A stretch of DNA of 64,000 bases from VAZQ01 sp963827585 (lineage in GTDB: Bacteria > Pseudomonadota > Alphaproteobacteria > Rhizobiales > Xanthobacteraceae). Under the pieces are notes generated by a model. That model was not told the DNA's origin and ran no database searches. It was given only the letters and a program-made list of their open reading frames with translations. Every line of letters begins with the position of its first letter. The stretch's first letter is position 1. The translations under genes were made by a program, and so were the position numbers. Positions 37,214-46,172 of this stretch are shown in pieces. The DNA lies in assembly GCA_963827585.1 (NCBI GenBank), contig CAWHCK010000006.1, forward strand, positions 1 through 64,000, given 5' to 3'.

Positions 37214-37838
37214 CGTCGCGATTGCGCACGTCCCGCTGTGGCGGCGGGGGACAAGACTGCGGGTTGCGCTCATCGCCGCGCTGGCGACGATGAGCCTGCC
37301 GGCCCCCTCGCCTGCCCAGAGCATCGAGGAGAAGGCGCAGCTGTGCGCGGCCTGCCACGGGGAGAACGGCATTCCGCAGCAGGACACCACGCCGGTCATC
37401 TGGGGCCAGTATCAGGGCTATCTCTATCTGGAGCTGCGCGACTACAAGAGCGGGGCGCGCAAGAACGGCATCATGTCGGCGCTCGCGCAGACGCTCGAGC
37501 GCGACGACATGATGGCCCTGGCGCTCTATTTCTCGAAGAAACGCTGGCCCGACCTGCAACAGCCGCCGGCACCGCCCGATGTCGTCGCGCGCGCAATCCG
37601 CGCCAATGCCTCGGTCGGATGCACCGGCTGCCACCAGGGCCAATACCAGGGCGAAGGAACCCAGCCCCGTCTCGCCGGACAGAGCAAGGACTATATGCAC
37701 CAGACCATGCTCGACTTCCGCACCCGCGCCCGCGGCAACAATCCCGGCATGACCGACCTGATGCTGGCGACCTCGGAGGACGATATCGCGGCGCTGGCGC
37801 AATACATGGCCGGGCTGCAATATATCGACGGGCACTAA
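37185..37838 (+). CDS. Diheme cytochrome c (c4/c553-like)
   Basis: Exported cytochrome with two class I heme sites, CAACH (QLCAACHGENGIPQQD) and CTGCH (VGCTGCHQGQYQGEG), in two similar halves. The only good start is ATG 37185, overlapping the PQQ dehydrogenase end by 29 bp. It gives a basic N-terminus then a signal helix (RVALIAALATMSLPAPSPAQ). 217 residues. The gene overlap supports a role as electron acceptor of the dehydrogenase. Confidence 0.9.
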   Translation: MPSSPSRWISVAIAHVPLWRRGTRLRVALIAALATMSLPAPSPAQSIEEKAQLCAACHGENGIPQQDTTPVIWGQYQGYLYLELRDYKSGARKNGIMSALAQTLERDDMMALALYFSKKRWPDLQQPPAPPDVVARAIRANASVGCTGCHQGQYQGEGTQPRLAGQSKDYMHQTMLDFRTRARGNNPGMTDLMLATSEDDIAALAQYMAGLQYIDGH

Positions 37839-37854
37839 TTTAGTAGGCGCCGGC

Positions 37855-38793
37855 TCACCGCGCGAGCAGCCTCTCCCGCACGCTCGCATTGGCGGCGAGG
37901 TCCACCGCGCGCTTTCCACCCTTGTCCGCGACGGTGCGGTCCGCGCCGCGGTCCAGGAGCACCTGGACGATCGTGGCGTGGCCGAGCTCGGCCGCGATCA
38001 TCAGCGCCGTGCGGCCGCGGTTGTCGGTCGCGTCGATGGGGGCGCCCGCGCCGAGCAAGAGCTCCACGACTTCGACGGCGGCGCGGGCGCCGACGCCATC
38101 CTCGGGCCCGGCGGCCCACATCAGCGCCGTCAAGTCGTTGCCGTAGGCACGCCTGGCGCCGACCCCGGCCTCGAGCAGGCGTCGCACGATGAGCGCAAAG
38201 CCGCGCCCGGCGGCATAGGTCATTGCCGCCTTGCCGGTCGCATCAATGACGTCGGGGTCGGCGCCGCGGGCGATGAGCGCATCGACGATGCGGCCGTTGC
38301 CTTTGAACGCGGCCGCGGCAAGGGGAGTGACGCCCGATGCGCCCGGCAGATTGGGATCGGCCTTGTTGGCAAGGAGCGCCGCAACGGTCGCCTGCCGCTC
38401 GTTCTCGGTCGCGGCGTAGAGCGCGGTCGCACCCTCGAGATTGCGCGCGTCGATGGCGGCACCCCGGGCGAGGAAAAGCTCGACCAGGGCCAGGTGCCCC
38501 GAGCGCGCGGCGCGCGCAAGCGCCATGGCGCCGAAGCGATCGCGTGCCTCGAGCGAGGCGCCCGCTTCGAGCAGACGCCGCGCCAGCGGCAGGCAGCCGG
38601 CGTCGGCCGCCGAAAACAGCATCAGATTGAGTTGCGTCGAGGTGGCCTCGGCCTTGGTCAGATCGAGCTTGCGTTCGAGCTCGCGGCAGGTGGGAGCGCC
38701 CGCCACACGAGCCGGCGCCGCTTGCGCCGCGTCCGCCAGCAGGCAGGCGGCGGCCAGCGAGCCCAACCGGATCACGTGACCAAGGGACCTCAT
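37855..38793 (-). CDS. Exported ankyrin-repeat protein
   Basis: A 312-residue protein with a signal peptide (MRSLGHVIRLGSLAAACLLA to AQAAPA). Six to seven ankyrin repeats follow, for example FGAMALARAARSGHLALVEL, EGATALYAATENERQATVAA, GVTPLAAAAFKGNGRIVDAL and GRTALMIAAELGHATIVQVL. It is presumably periplasmic and mediates protein contacts. It is convergent with the cytochrome gene (17 bp), so it is not in the same operon. No partner is evident. Confidence 0.92.
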   Translation of the reverse strand: MRSLGHVIRLGSLAAACLLADAAQAAPARVAGAPTCRELERKLDLTKAEATSTQLNLMLFSAADAGCLPLARRLLEAGASLEARDRFGAMALARAARSGHLALVELFLARGAAIDARNLEGATALYAATENERQATVAALLANKADPNLPGASGVTPLAAAAFKGNGRIVDALIARGADPDVIDATGKAAMTYAAGRGFALIVRRLLEAGVGARRAYGNDLTALMWAAGPEDGVGARAAVEVVELLLGAGAPIDATDNRGRTALMIAAELGHATIVQVLLDRGADRTVADKGGKRAVDLAANASVRERLLAR

Positions 38794-38879
38794 GCGCACA
38801 TCGCCGGCAACCATGGTTCATTGTCTGATCGGGGGCGGCCGATGTAAATTGCCCAACCAAGCTCCACTCCCGGTGACCC

Positions 38880-40007
38880 ATGACCAGCATCCCGCTTCTC
38901 GCGACCGAAGGTGATGCCCACGCGTGCGGCCTCGCCCATGGCCGGCGGTTTGCGCAGGAAATCGCCGACAACCTGGCGACGTATCTGCGCCGCTTCGCGG
39001 TCTCGGGCCTCGATCGGGAGAGAGCCTTCGCCGAAGCCGAAACGTGGCACACGGCAATCGCCGCGCAGAGTCCCGCCTATGCCGAGGAAATGCGGGGAAT
39101 TGCCGACGGGTCCGGCCAGAGCGAGGCCACCATTGCGCTCCTCAACGCACGCTATGAGCTTGCCTTCACCTTGTTCGGGCAAGAGGCGAGACAAGAGGCG
39201 GCGAGACAAGAGGCGGTCAAACAGCTCGTGGCGATCGGGCCCGACGGCTGCACGACGTTCGGCCTGCTGCCCGAGGCGACCGCCGACCACCACACCTGGC
39301 TCGGCCAGAACTGGGACTGGCTCGAAGGCGTTCACGGCCGCACCTTCGTGTTGCAGGCGCGGCGCAAGGCGCAACCGAGCTTCATCTGCCTGACCGAGGC
39401 CGGGATCGCCGGCGGAAAGATGGGCGTCAATGAATGCGGGATCGGCCTCGTCGAAAACGGTCTGGCCTCGAGCCACGACGGGTGCAATCCTTACCAAAAG
39501 CCGTTCCACGTGCGGTGCCGGGAGGTGCTGGACGCGCAGGACTTTGACGAGGCGGCGCGACCGGTGGCCGACACGCCCCGCACCTGCTCGGCCAACTTCG
39601 TGATCGGCGCCGCGGGCGGTCAGATCGTCGATCTCGAAACGAGCCCCGACCACGTCACCCGGCTCTATCCCGAGGCCGGCGCCATCACCCATTCGAACCA
39701 TTTCCTGGCGCCGGGACACGGCGAATCGCTGCTGGAGACGATTGCCCCCAACACGCTCTACCGCGCCGAACGCATGCGGGAGCTGTTGGCACCGCAGCGC
39801 GGGCCGGTGTCGTTCGATCGCATGCGGGCGGCGGCGGCGGACCACTTCGGCGCGCCCTCCGGGATCTGCCGCCATCCCGATGCGAGCCAGCCGGCCGTCA
39901 CGCGCACGATGACGCTCGGCGCGGTGCTCATCGACCTCGACGCGCGCACCATGCATGTGGCCAATGGGCCGCCATGCAGCAATGAGTATGTCGCGTTCAG
40001 GGTCTAG
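38880..40007 (+). CDS. C45-family peptidase / acyl-CoA:6-APA acyltransferase-like
   Basis: Ntn-hydrolase-fold protein of the peptidase C45 (AAT-like) family, 375 residues. The expected nucleophile, exposed after autocleavage, is C124 in GPDGCTTFGLLPEA. Also typical are WLGQNWDWLEGVHGRTFVLQ, GKMGVNECGIGLVENGL, and ITHSNHFLAPGH. There is no signal peptide. The substrate is unknown; bacterial members are amidases or acyltransferases. A perfect 15-bp duplication (39186-39215) adds the residues ARQEA twice ahead of the active site. Confidence 0.9.
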   Translation: MTSIPLLATEGDAHACGLAHGRRFAQEIADNLATYLRRFAVSGLDRERAFAEAETWHTAIAAQSPAYAEEMRGIADGSGQSEATIALLNARYELAFTLFGQEARQEAARQEAVKQLVAIGPDGCTTFGLLPEATADHHTWLGQNWDWLEGVHGRTFVLQARRKAQPSFICLTEAGIAGGKMGVNECGIGLVENGLASSHDGCNPYQKPFHVRCREVLDAQDFDEAARPVADTPRTCSANFVIGAAGGQIVDLETSPDHVTRLYPEAGAITHSNHFLAPGHGESLLETIAPNTLYRAERMRELLAPQRGPVSFDRMRAAAADHFGAPSGICRHPDASQPAVTRTMTLGAVLIDLDARTMHVANGPPCSNEYVAFRV

Positions 40008-40063
40008 GTAGCCCGGATGGAGCCTCAAGCGCGTTTACGCGCTTAAGGCTCCATGCGGGCTAC
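40008..40063. terminator. Long GTAGCCCG hairpin between convergent genes
   Basis: Near-perfect stem: GTAGCCCGGATGGAGCCT continuing CAAGCGCG pairs with CGCGCTTAAGGCTCCATG continuing CGGGCTAC over a TTTA loop. It starts right after the stop of the C45 gene and ends 14 bp before the stop of the deacetylase gene. It is a bidirectional terminator formed from a dispersed palindromic repeat. Confidence 0.85.
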
Positions 40064-40077
40064 CATCCGCATGCGGG

Positions 40078-40914
40078 CTACGGATCGAACAGCCGCGCCC
40101 GCGCTTCCGCCGCGGCATCCTCCATGGTCATGAATACGGCGCCGGCCGCCTGCAAGCTCTCGACCAATTGCTCGAACGCCAGCATCCGGTAGCCACGGCC
40201 GATCACGAAGGGGTGCATGGTATAGGTCAGCACGCCCCATTCGACCGATTTCTGCATGTAGCGGAACTCGTCGAGCCAGCTCTCCATCACCGTGCGCGCC
40301 GACTGCAAGCCGGGCAGCACCGTGGTCGGCGTGCGGACGAATTCGAAGTGCGGATAATCGTCGAGCGACCAGCTGATCGGCATTTCCACGAGCGCGGTAT
40401 CCTCGCCGAAGCGGTAGGGCTTGCCGAGCTCGACCCGATCGCCGCGGCGCGCGCGATAGGGCCAATAGTCGGCCCCCATCAGGCTCGAGTCGTAGCGGAA
40501 CCCATGCGCGAGCAGGAGATCGATCGTATTCTCGCTCAGGTCCCATGACGGCGAGCGATATCCGCGCGCCTTGCGTCCGGTCAGCCGCGCGATCGCCTCG
40601 TTGGCGCGCACGAGATCCGCCTCCTCCTCCGCGCGCGTCTGCTGCGCCGGGGGTATGTGCGCCCAGCTGTGGTGCGCCACTTCGTGCCCGTCCCGCACCA
40701 CCGCCTCGCAGGCGTGCGGATGGCTCTCGATGGTGAATCCCGGAATGAACCAGGTCGCGCGAATTGCATGCGACTTGAGCAGCGCCAGAATGCGCTGCGC
40801 GCCAACGAGACCGAATTCACCGCGCGAGAGCGGCGTCGGCGTCGTCATGCCGCGGGCGATGAAGCCCGATTGCGTGTCGAAGTCGAAGGTGAGGCAGACG
40901 ATATGACGGGGCAC
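40078..40914 (-). CDS. Polysaccharide deacetylase (NodB-like) family protein
   Basis: Carbohydrate esterase 4 fold, 278 residues, cytoplasmic. The catalytic and metal Asp residues are in VCLTFDFDTQSGFIA, the metal His residues in HEVAHHSWAHIPP, and the motif RSPSWDLSENTIDLL follows. The subgroup with TFDFD and HPFVIGRGYRM includes allantoinase (PuuE)-like enzymes and peptidoglycan or sugar amidases. I cannot separate these from sequence alone. Confidence 0.9.
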   Translation of the reverse strand: MPRHIVCLTFDFDTQSGFIARGMTTPTPLSRGEFGLVGAQRILALLKSHAIRATWFIPGFTIESHPHACEAVVRDGHEVAHHSWAHIPPAQQTRAEEEADLVRANEAIARLTGRKARGYRSPSWDLSENTIDLLLAHGFRYDSSLMGADYWPYRARRGDRVELGKPYRFGEDTALVEMPISWSLDDYPHFEFVRTPTTVLPGLQSARTVMESWLDEFRYMQKSVEWGVLTYTMHPFVIGRGYRMLAFEQLVESLQAAGAVFMTMEDAAAEARARLFDP

Positions 40915-41010
40915 CTTGCTCTCCGGAGCGTGGACACGGGCGCAAGCGGCATAGCATAGTCCGGCGGCGATCTCCCCTCACCTTCCCGCAGCCGAAGCCG
41001 GACCGGCACG

Positions 41011-42171
41011 ATGGCGACCCAAACGATCGGGATCATTGTCAACGGCGCCACCGGCCGCATCGGCTCGACCCAGCATCTCGCCAATGCGCTCGTCCCGATC
41101 ATCGCCGAAGGCGGCCTCGCGCTCGGCGCTGACCGCCTTCTTCCACGCTTGCTACTGGTTGGGCGCGACTCGGATCGCCTCGCGGCCGTCGCGCGCGCCC
41201 ACAAGGTCGCGGACTGGACCACCGATCTCGACGCCGCGCTCGCCGATCCGGCCTACGCGATCTTCTTCGATGCCGCCGCGACGGAGCAGCGCGTCGCCGT
41301 GCTCGAGCAGGCGATCGCGGCCGGTAAGCATGTCTATTCCGAGAAGCCGCTGGCGCCGACCGCCGCCCAGGGGCTCGCCCTGCTGCAACAGGCGCAGCAC
41401 CGCGGGCTCAAGCACGGCGCGGTCGAGGACAAGGTCCATCTCCCCGGACTGCAAAAGCTCGCGCTGCTCACGCGCGGCGGCGAGCTCGGGCGCATCGTCG
41501 GCTTTCGGCTCGAATTCGGCTGGTGGGTCTTCGACGGCAGCGACCGGCCGTGCCAACGGCCGAGCTGGAACTATCGCGCCGGCGGCGGAGGCCTGATCCT
41601 CGATATGTATCCGCACTGGCGCTACATCATCGAGACGATCGTCGGCCGCATCGTGCGGGTCGCCTCGAACGCATGGATCGCCACGCCCGAACGGATCGAC
41701 GAAGAGGGTTTGCGCTATGCCGTCGCGGTGGAGGATTCGGCCGCGACCCTGGTCGAGCTCGAGGGCGGCGCCTTCGGCACCATTCTGAGCTCATGGGCGA
41801 GCCGCGTGCGCCGCGACGACCTCCTCACCTTGCAGGTCGACGGCACCAAAGGTTCGGCCGTCGCCGGCCTGCATCGCTGCCACGTGCAGTCGCTCGTACA
41901 GACGCCGGCGATCGCCCATTTCAGCGTGATGAAGGACATCGACGCCGATTATCGCGACGGCTGGCGCCAAGCCGCGCCGCTCGCATCCTACGTCAATCCC
42001 TACCGGGTCGGATGGGAGCGCTTCCTGCGGCATGTTGCGACGAACGCTCCGCTGCAATCGGACTGGGCCGCGGGCATTCGCGACGTCGCCTTCGCGGAAG
42101 CCTGCCATCGCAGCATGACCGAGCGGCGGTGGATCGACTTTCCGCCGCCCGCGAGCGAGAAGAGGCCGTGA
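41011..42171 (+). CDS. Gfo/Idh/MocA-family oxidoreductase
   Basis: NAD(P)-dependent oxidoreductase of 386 residues. Rossmann fold: TIGIIVNGATGRIGSTQHLA. The family motif is HVYSEKPLAPTAAQGLALLQ, with the catalytic-type lysine in EKP. The C-terminal domain has WNYRAGGGGLILDMYPHWRY. The substrate is usually a sugar, inositol or a dihydrodiol. It is divergent from the deacetylase and followed by an inverted dispersed repeat. Confidence 0.9.
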   Translation: MATQTIGIIVNGATGRIGSTQHLANALVPIIAEGGLALGADRLLPRLLLVGRDSDRLAAVARAHKVADWTTDLDAALADPAYAIFFDAAATEQRVAVLEQAIAAGKHVYSEKPLAPTAAQGLALLQQAQHRGLKHGAVEDKVHLPGLQKLALLTRGGELGRIVGFRLEFGWWVFDGSDRPCQRPSWNYRAGGGGLILDMYPHWRYIIETIVGRIVRVASNAWIATPERIDEEGLRYAVAVEDSAATLVELEGGAFGTILSSWASRVRRDDLLTLQVDGTKGSAVAGLHRCHVQSLVQTPAIAHFSVMKDIDADYRDGWRQAAPLASYVNPYRVGWERFLRHVATNAPLQSDWAAGIRDVAFAEACHRSMTERRWIDFPPPASEKRP

Positions 42172-42350
42172 CGTATCGTGTCCCGGACGAGCGAGCGCGA
42201 AGCGCGAGCGAAGATCCGGGACCCAGGAGTTTCGAAAACAGCTTTTGGCGGCAGGTGATATGGCGTTTCACGACTCTCGCGCTGGGTCCCGGGTCTCGTT
42301 CCGCTCGGCCAAGAGGCCTCGCTTCACTCGCCCGGGACACGAGAATTCGG
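42172..42350. repeat. Inverted GTGTCCCGG-type dispersed repeat
   Basis: Two inverted halves: cgtgtcccggacgagcg to gatccgggacccag (42175-42227), and ctgggtcccgggtctcgt to cgcccgggacacgaga (42282-42346), about 60 bp apart. This is a widespread rhizobial element. It lies between two convergent genes. Confidence 0.82.
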
Positions 42351-42359
42351 CCATTGCCA

Positions 42360-43472
42360 TCACGCCGCGGCAGCGGACTTCCCGATCGCCGCGTTCACGC
42401 GCGGCATGACCTCTTCGGCCATCAACTGCATGGAGCGCTTGTTGAGCGCCGGCTCGACCCAGTCCATTCCGGCATAGACCAGCTCGCCGAAATCGCCGAT
42501 CTCCTCGCGCAGGGCCAGGATCTGGTCGACCACCTTGTTGACGCTGCCGTGGATCACGCAGTGGTCCATGACGTAGTCGTGGGTGATCTCCTCGTCCGGC
42601 TGCTCCTTGTAGGACTTGAACACGTAGAGCCGGTTGCCGCGCTTCATCTTGGCGCGCATCTGCTGGTAGTAGAACCGATAGGGGCTGTTGGGGTCATGGC
42701 GGCCGTAGCGCGCCGCCACCTTGTCGTCGTCGTGCACGCAGATCGCCCGCGCCACGCGCCAGTCCGCGACGTCGGCCTCGGCCCCCGCCTCGGCCTTGCC
42801 CTTGCAGTAGTTCTGCCAGTGCGACTTGAGGTGCTTCGAGAGCAGGAAGTTCGCCGACAGCGGATGGAAGTCGCGCTTTCCCATCAGCACCACGCCGGGC
42901 GAGAACGGCGCCACCACGGTGCCGACGATCTCGGGCCGCGGCTTCTGATAGGGCTTGGCCATGATGCCGACGCCGAGATCGAGCGTCATGGTGCGCGCGG
43001 TCGAGACCTTGTAGCGGTTGTCGGGGAAGTCGATGTCGTAGGGCGGGTCGCGCTCCCAGATCGCGAGGATGACGTCGATCGATTCTGCGAACATCTTGTT
43101 GCGGTCCTGGTCGAGGATGCCGAGCGCCTCCGCGTCCGTGGTGAGCGCGCCGGGGCTCACCCCGAGGATGAAGCGGCCCTCGGACAGGTGATCGAACATC
43201 GCCGCCTGCACGGCGATCAGCACCGGATGCATGTGGGAGAGGTTCGTGGTGCCGGTCGCGAGCTTGATCTGCTTCGTCTCCGGGATCAGCGAGGCATGGA
43301 ACAGCAGGCTGTTGGTGATGGTCTCGCAGGCATCGGTGAGATGCTCGCCCATGAAGGCGTCGTGGAAACCGAGCTGGTCGGCGAGAATGATGGCCTCGCG
43401 GTCCTCCTTCAGCGTCTCGGTCCAGTTCCGGTGCATCGGATGAACCGGCATGGTGAAGTAGCCCAGGCGCAT
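42360..43472 (-). CDS. Luciferase-like (LLM class) flavin-dependent oxidoreductase
   Basis: Flavin- or F420-dependent TIM-barrel monooxygenase, 370 residues, start at MRLGYFTMPVHPMHRNWTET. Typical elements: ILADQLGFHDAFMGEHLTDA, IKLATGTTNLSHMHPVLIAV, DHLSEGRFILGVSPGALTTD, and VIHGSVNKVVDQILAL. Relatives act on alkanesulfonates, nitrilotriacetate, limonene or long-chain alkanes. The substrate is unknown. It stands alone between repeat elements. Confidence 0.92.
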   Translation of the reverse strand: MRLGYFTMPVHPMHRNWTETLKEDREAIILADQLGFHDAFMGEHLTDACETITNSLLFHASLIPETKQIKLATGTTNLSHMHPVLIAVQAAMFDHLSEGRFILGVSPGALTTDAEALGILDQDRNKMFAESIDVILAIWERDPPYDIDFPDNRYKVSTARTMTLDLGVGIMAKPYQKPRPEIVGTVVAPFSPGVVLMGKRDFHPLSANFLLSKHLKSHWQNYCKGKAEAGAEADVADWRVARAICVHDDDKVAARYGRHDPNSPYRFYYQQMRAKMKRGNRLYVFKSYKEQPDEEITHDYVMDHCVIHGSVNKVVDQILALREEIGDFGELVYAGMDWVEPALNKRSMQLMAEEVMPRVNAAIGKSAAAA

Positions 43473-43633
43473 TCCTCGTCTCCAGTCTCGCCGCCGCCGC
43501 GCAAACGCCTTTGGGTTGAGGCCCAAAGGCGCGCCAAAGGCCCATCATGTGGCCCAAATCGTCGGCCCGGCACAAGCGTCATTTTGCAGCGCGTGCGCGT
43601 GGAGTTGTGCGGCCAATCCAACTTGCTCGGTCG

Positions 43634-43740
43634 TCATCACCCGCGAAAGCGGGTGATCCAGTCCAGAGGCCCCAACGGCTTGATCCTTCGTCGACCACCA
43701 CCGGTGGTTACTGGATGCCCGCCTTCGCGGGCATGACAAC
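43634..43740. repeat. Palindromic repeat, CCCGCGAAAGCGGG family
   Basis: cacccgcgaaagcgggtgat and the inverted gcccgccttcgcgggcatga flank about 65 bp. It closely matches the element at 29094-29207, including the phrase tactggatgcccgc. Intergenic. Confidence 0.88.
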
Positions 43741-43754
43741 CGAATATGTGGCGC

Positions 43755-45608
43755 CTACGGTCCTCTACTGGCTTGCGCCTTGAGCGCGGTCAGATCGGCC
43801 TCGCTGCGCAGGGTCATGACCCCCATCTGGTTAGTGCGGTAGACCGGCAGGATCACCTTGGTGGTTCCGCTGCGCTCATCGAGCGCGATGTGGCGGATTT
43901 CCGTCCCGCGCACCGGCAGCTCGAAGATCGTCCACTTGGCGCTGCCCGGGTCGTATTTGATGATCTGGTCGTTGGTCCACAGGTTGCCCCACACATTGTG
44001 GTTGTTGTCCACGACCAGATGATAGGGCTGCATCGAGGTCGGATCGGGCAGCGGGACGATGGTCGTCTCCAGCGTCTTGGTATTGATCCGGCTCAGGCTG
44101 CCGCCCCAGGAATTGCCGACCCAGAGCACGTCGGCATTCTTGTCGGTGCCCATGCGCCGCGGTCCCTGCTGCCACGGGATCGGGCTGTTGAAGGACAACT
44201 CCTCGAACTTCTCGTAGAACGCGCGCGCTTCCGGGGTGGCACGATCCATCTCGGCCTGCACCGAGGGCAGCTTCACCTCCAGCGTCTTGCCGGTCGCCAT
44301 GTCGCCCTTGCCGATGGTGTCGAACGCCATCTGCGTCCACCAGCCGTTGCCGTCGCGGTCGCCGGCCGCCCCGTAGGTCAGGCCGGTGCCGCGCGCGGTC
44401 TTGTAGGACAGCGACTTGAATTCGGTGAAGCGTTCGGTCTCGGGATCGAAGCGCACCGCACCGTCGGGCGCCGACGCCCAGATCTTGCCCTTGCCGTCGA
44501 CGTCGACCGTCACCGCCCCGCCGAGCGGCGACATCGGCGGAGGCGTCATGTAGACGTCGATCTTCTCGGTCTTGGGATCGAGCCGGCCCAGGCTGCGGCG
44601 GCCGGGATTGACGTCGAACCAGAAGATGCCCTGCTGATCGCGCACCAGCCCATGGGCGTTGGCGGCGAGACCGTCGTTGCGGTTCACCTTGAGCAATTTC
44701 ACCTCGCCGGTCCTGGTATCGACGCGGCCGACGGTGGCCAGGCGATTGGCGTTGTTGGACGTGAACCAGAGATTGCCGTCGAAATCCATGCCGCCGTCGT
44801 GGGTGATGAGGCCGATCTTGGAGGTCGTTCCCAATGACCAATCGGTGCCGTCGTTGGTTTGATAGCGGGTTCCGATCCCGGCCTCGGGGACCATGGGAAG
44901 GTCATAGAGCGTCCACACCACGCGCGCGGCTTCGCCGGAAAGCCGCGGACGCGGCGTGAGCTTGAGCGAGCTCTCCCCCGGCCCGCGCGCGCGGGTGAGG
45001 TAGGCCGCAAGCTCCTTCTGGTGGAAGTCGATGATGGCATTCGGCTTGGGATTGGCCGGGTAGATGCCGCTGTTGGGCACCACCTTCATCATGTCGATGA
45101 TCTTGTTCCAGCCGTCCTCGTCGAAGCGGAACTGCAGCACGTAGCTGGGGGCGTGACAGCCGGTGCAGTTGTTGCGGAAGATGCGCTTGATGCGCGCGTC
45201 GGCCTCGGTGTCCTCGGGCAGCGCGGCCATCAGCAGCTCGCCCGGCAGCTGGCGCACCTGCCGCTCGACATCGGTCATCGGCGCGAGCGTGAGGTCATGG
45301 CGCCGCGAACCGGCGAGGTCGACCTCGCCCTTGGCCAGCTCGAAGGCCAGCGCCTGCGCCCACACCCGGTACTTGCCGGCCGGCAGCGGCGGAAAGTAAT
45401 AGGCGCCTTGCTCGTCGGTATAGACGCTGGTCGTGATCGTGCTGCCCTGCGCCTTGGCGGAGACGGTCACGCCGCCCATCTTCTCGCCCGCCGTCGACGC
45501 GACCGTTCCGCTGAGCAGGTGATCGGCGGCCCAGGCGGTGGTCGCAACGCTGCTTGCAACAAGACCCGCCGCAACGCGTGCGGCAACGCCCAACCGATAT
45601 GTCGTCAT
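43755..45608 (-). CDS. Exported fusion: carboxypeptidase-regulatory domain, cytochrome c, Vgb-like propeller
   Basis: A 617-residue periplasmic protein. The start at 45608 has GAGGAG 8 bp upstream and a signal peptide ending at AWAADH. Order: a CarboxypepD_reg-like β-sandwich (about 30-105, GTVASTAGEKMGGVTVSAKA, PLPAGKYRVWAQA), one heme site C148-TGCH, and a long seven-bladed Vgb/SMP-30-like propeller (DGGMDFDGNLWFTSNNANRL; GLVRDQQGIFWFDVNPGRR; VVDNNHNVWGNLWTNDQIIK). It is probably the catalytic or binding partner of the small cytochrome c encoded just upstream (26 bp). The substrate is unknown. Confidence 0.88.
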   Translation of the reverse strand: MTTYRLGVAARVAAGLVASSVATTAWAADHLLSGTVASTAGEKMGGVTVSAKAQGSTITTSVYTDEQGAYYFPPLPAGKYRVWAQALAFELAKGEVDLAGSRRHDLTLAPMTDVERQVRQLPGELLMAALPEDTEADARIKRIFRNNCTGCHAPSYVLQFRFDEDGWNKIIDMMKVVPNSGIYPANPKPNAIIDFHQKELAAYLTRARGPGESSLKLTPRPRLSGEAARVVWTLYDLPMVPEAGIGTRYQTNDGTDWSLGTTSKIGLITHDGGMDFDGNLWFTSNNANRLATVGRVDTRTGEVKLLKVNRNDGLAANAHGLVRDQQGIFWFDVNPGRRSLGRLDPKTEKIDVYMTPPPMSPLGGAVTVDVDGKGKIWASAPDGAVRFDPETERFTEFKSLSYKTARGTGLTYGAAGDRDGNGWWTQMAFDTIGKGDMATGKTLEVKLPSVQAEMDRATPEARAFYEKFEELSFNSPIPWQQGPRRMGTDKNADVLWVGNSWGGSLSRINTKTLETTIVPLPDPTSMQPYHLVVDNNHNVWGNLWTNDQIIKYDPGSAKWTIFELPVRGTEIRHIALDERSGTTKVILPVYRTNQMGVMTLRSEADLTALKAQASRGP

Positions 45609-45634
45609 GGCGTTTCTCCTCATGCTCATCGGGC

Positions 45635-45979
45635 TCAACGGGTGGCGGTGGCGGGAACGGTCTTGAGATAGGCGATGATGGCGTCGACCTCGGCGCCCTT
45701 GAGGTAATGCTTGAAGCCCGGCATGCGCGGCGTCCCGTCGCTGATGACGCCGCGGATGACCTCGTCGTTGCCGCCGGCGGTGTCCTTGGACAGGAGCGGA
45801 CCAAAGGTGCGCGCGTTGATGGCCGGCGGGAGATGGCATACGCCGCACGACTGGGCGAAAACCTGGCGGCCCAGCTTCTGCGTATCGTCGAGGCTGTCGC
45901 CAGTGCCCGCCTGCTGCGCCGATGCGCTTTGCGGCCACGCCGCAAACAAAAGCACGAGCAATGCGGCATTGCGCAGCAT
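45635..45979 (-). CDS. Small class I cytochrome c
   Basis: A 114-residue exported monoheme cytochrome. The start at 45979 is preceded by GGGAGG at good spacing; the signal peptide is LRNAALLVLLFAAWPQSASA. The heme site is C45-GVCH (QSCGVCHLPPAINA). The axial Met is in DGTPRMPGFKHYL, and the C-terminal helix is AEVDAIIAYLKTV. It is followed on the same strand by the cytochrome-propeller fusion and is its likely electron partner. Confidence 0.92.
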   Translation of the reverse strand: MLRNAALLVLLFAAWPQSASAQQAGTGDSLDDTQKLGRQVFAQSCGVCHLPPAINARTFGPLLSKDTAGGNDEVIRGVISDGTPRMPGFKHYLKGAEVDAIIAYLKTVPATATR

Positions 45980-46172
45980 CGCGAATCCTCCCGACATCGC
46001 ACCTTCTTTTTCTGCGAGTCTACGCCTGCGGGCGAGCGAGCGGAAGGCTCGACCCAGAACTAGTCGACGTGACCGCCATACGCCCGGCAGAGAAGGCACG
46101 GAAAAGATATGCAGAATTTACGGCCCGATGAAGCCGAGGCGTCGATGAGAAGTATCGGGCTTTACGAGCGCT

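Noticed and set aside
35255..37399. A 714-residue open frame antisense to the PQQ dehydrogenase
   Set aside because: It is a high-GC shadow with His/Asp/Val-rich composition and no domain; the plus strand carries the clear quinoprotein.
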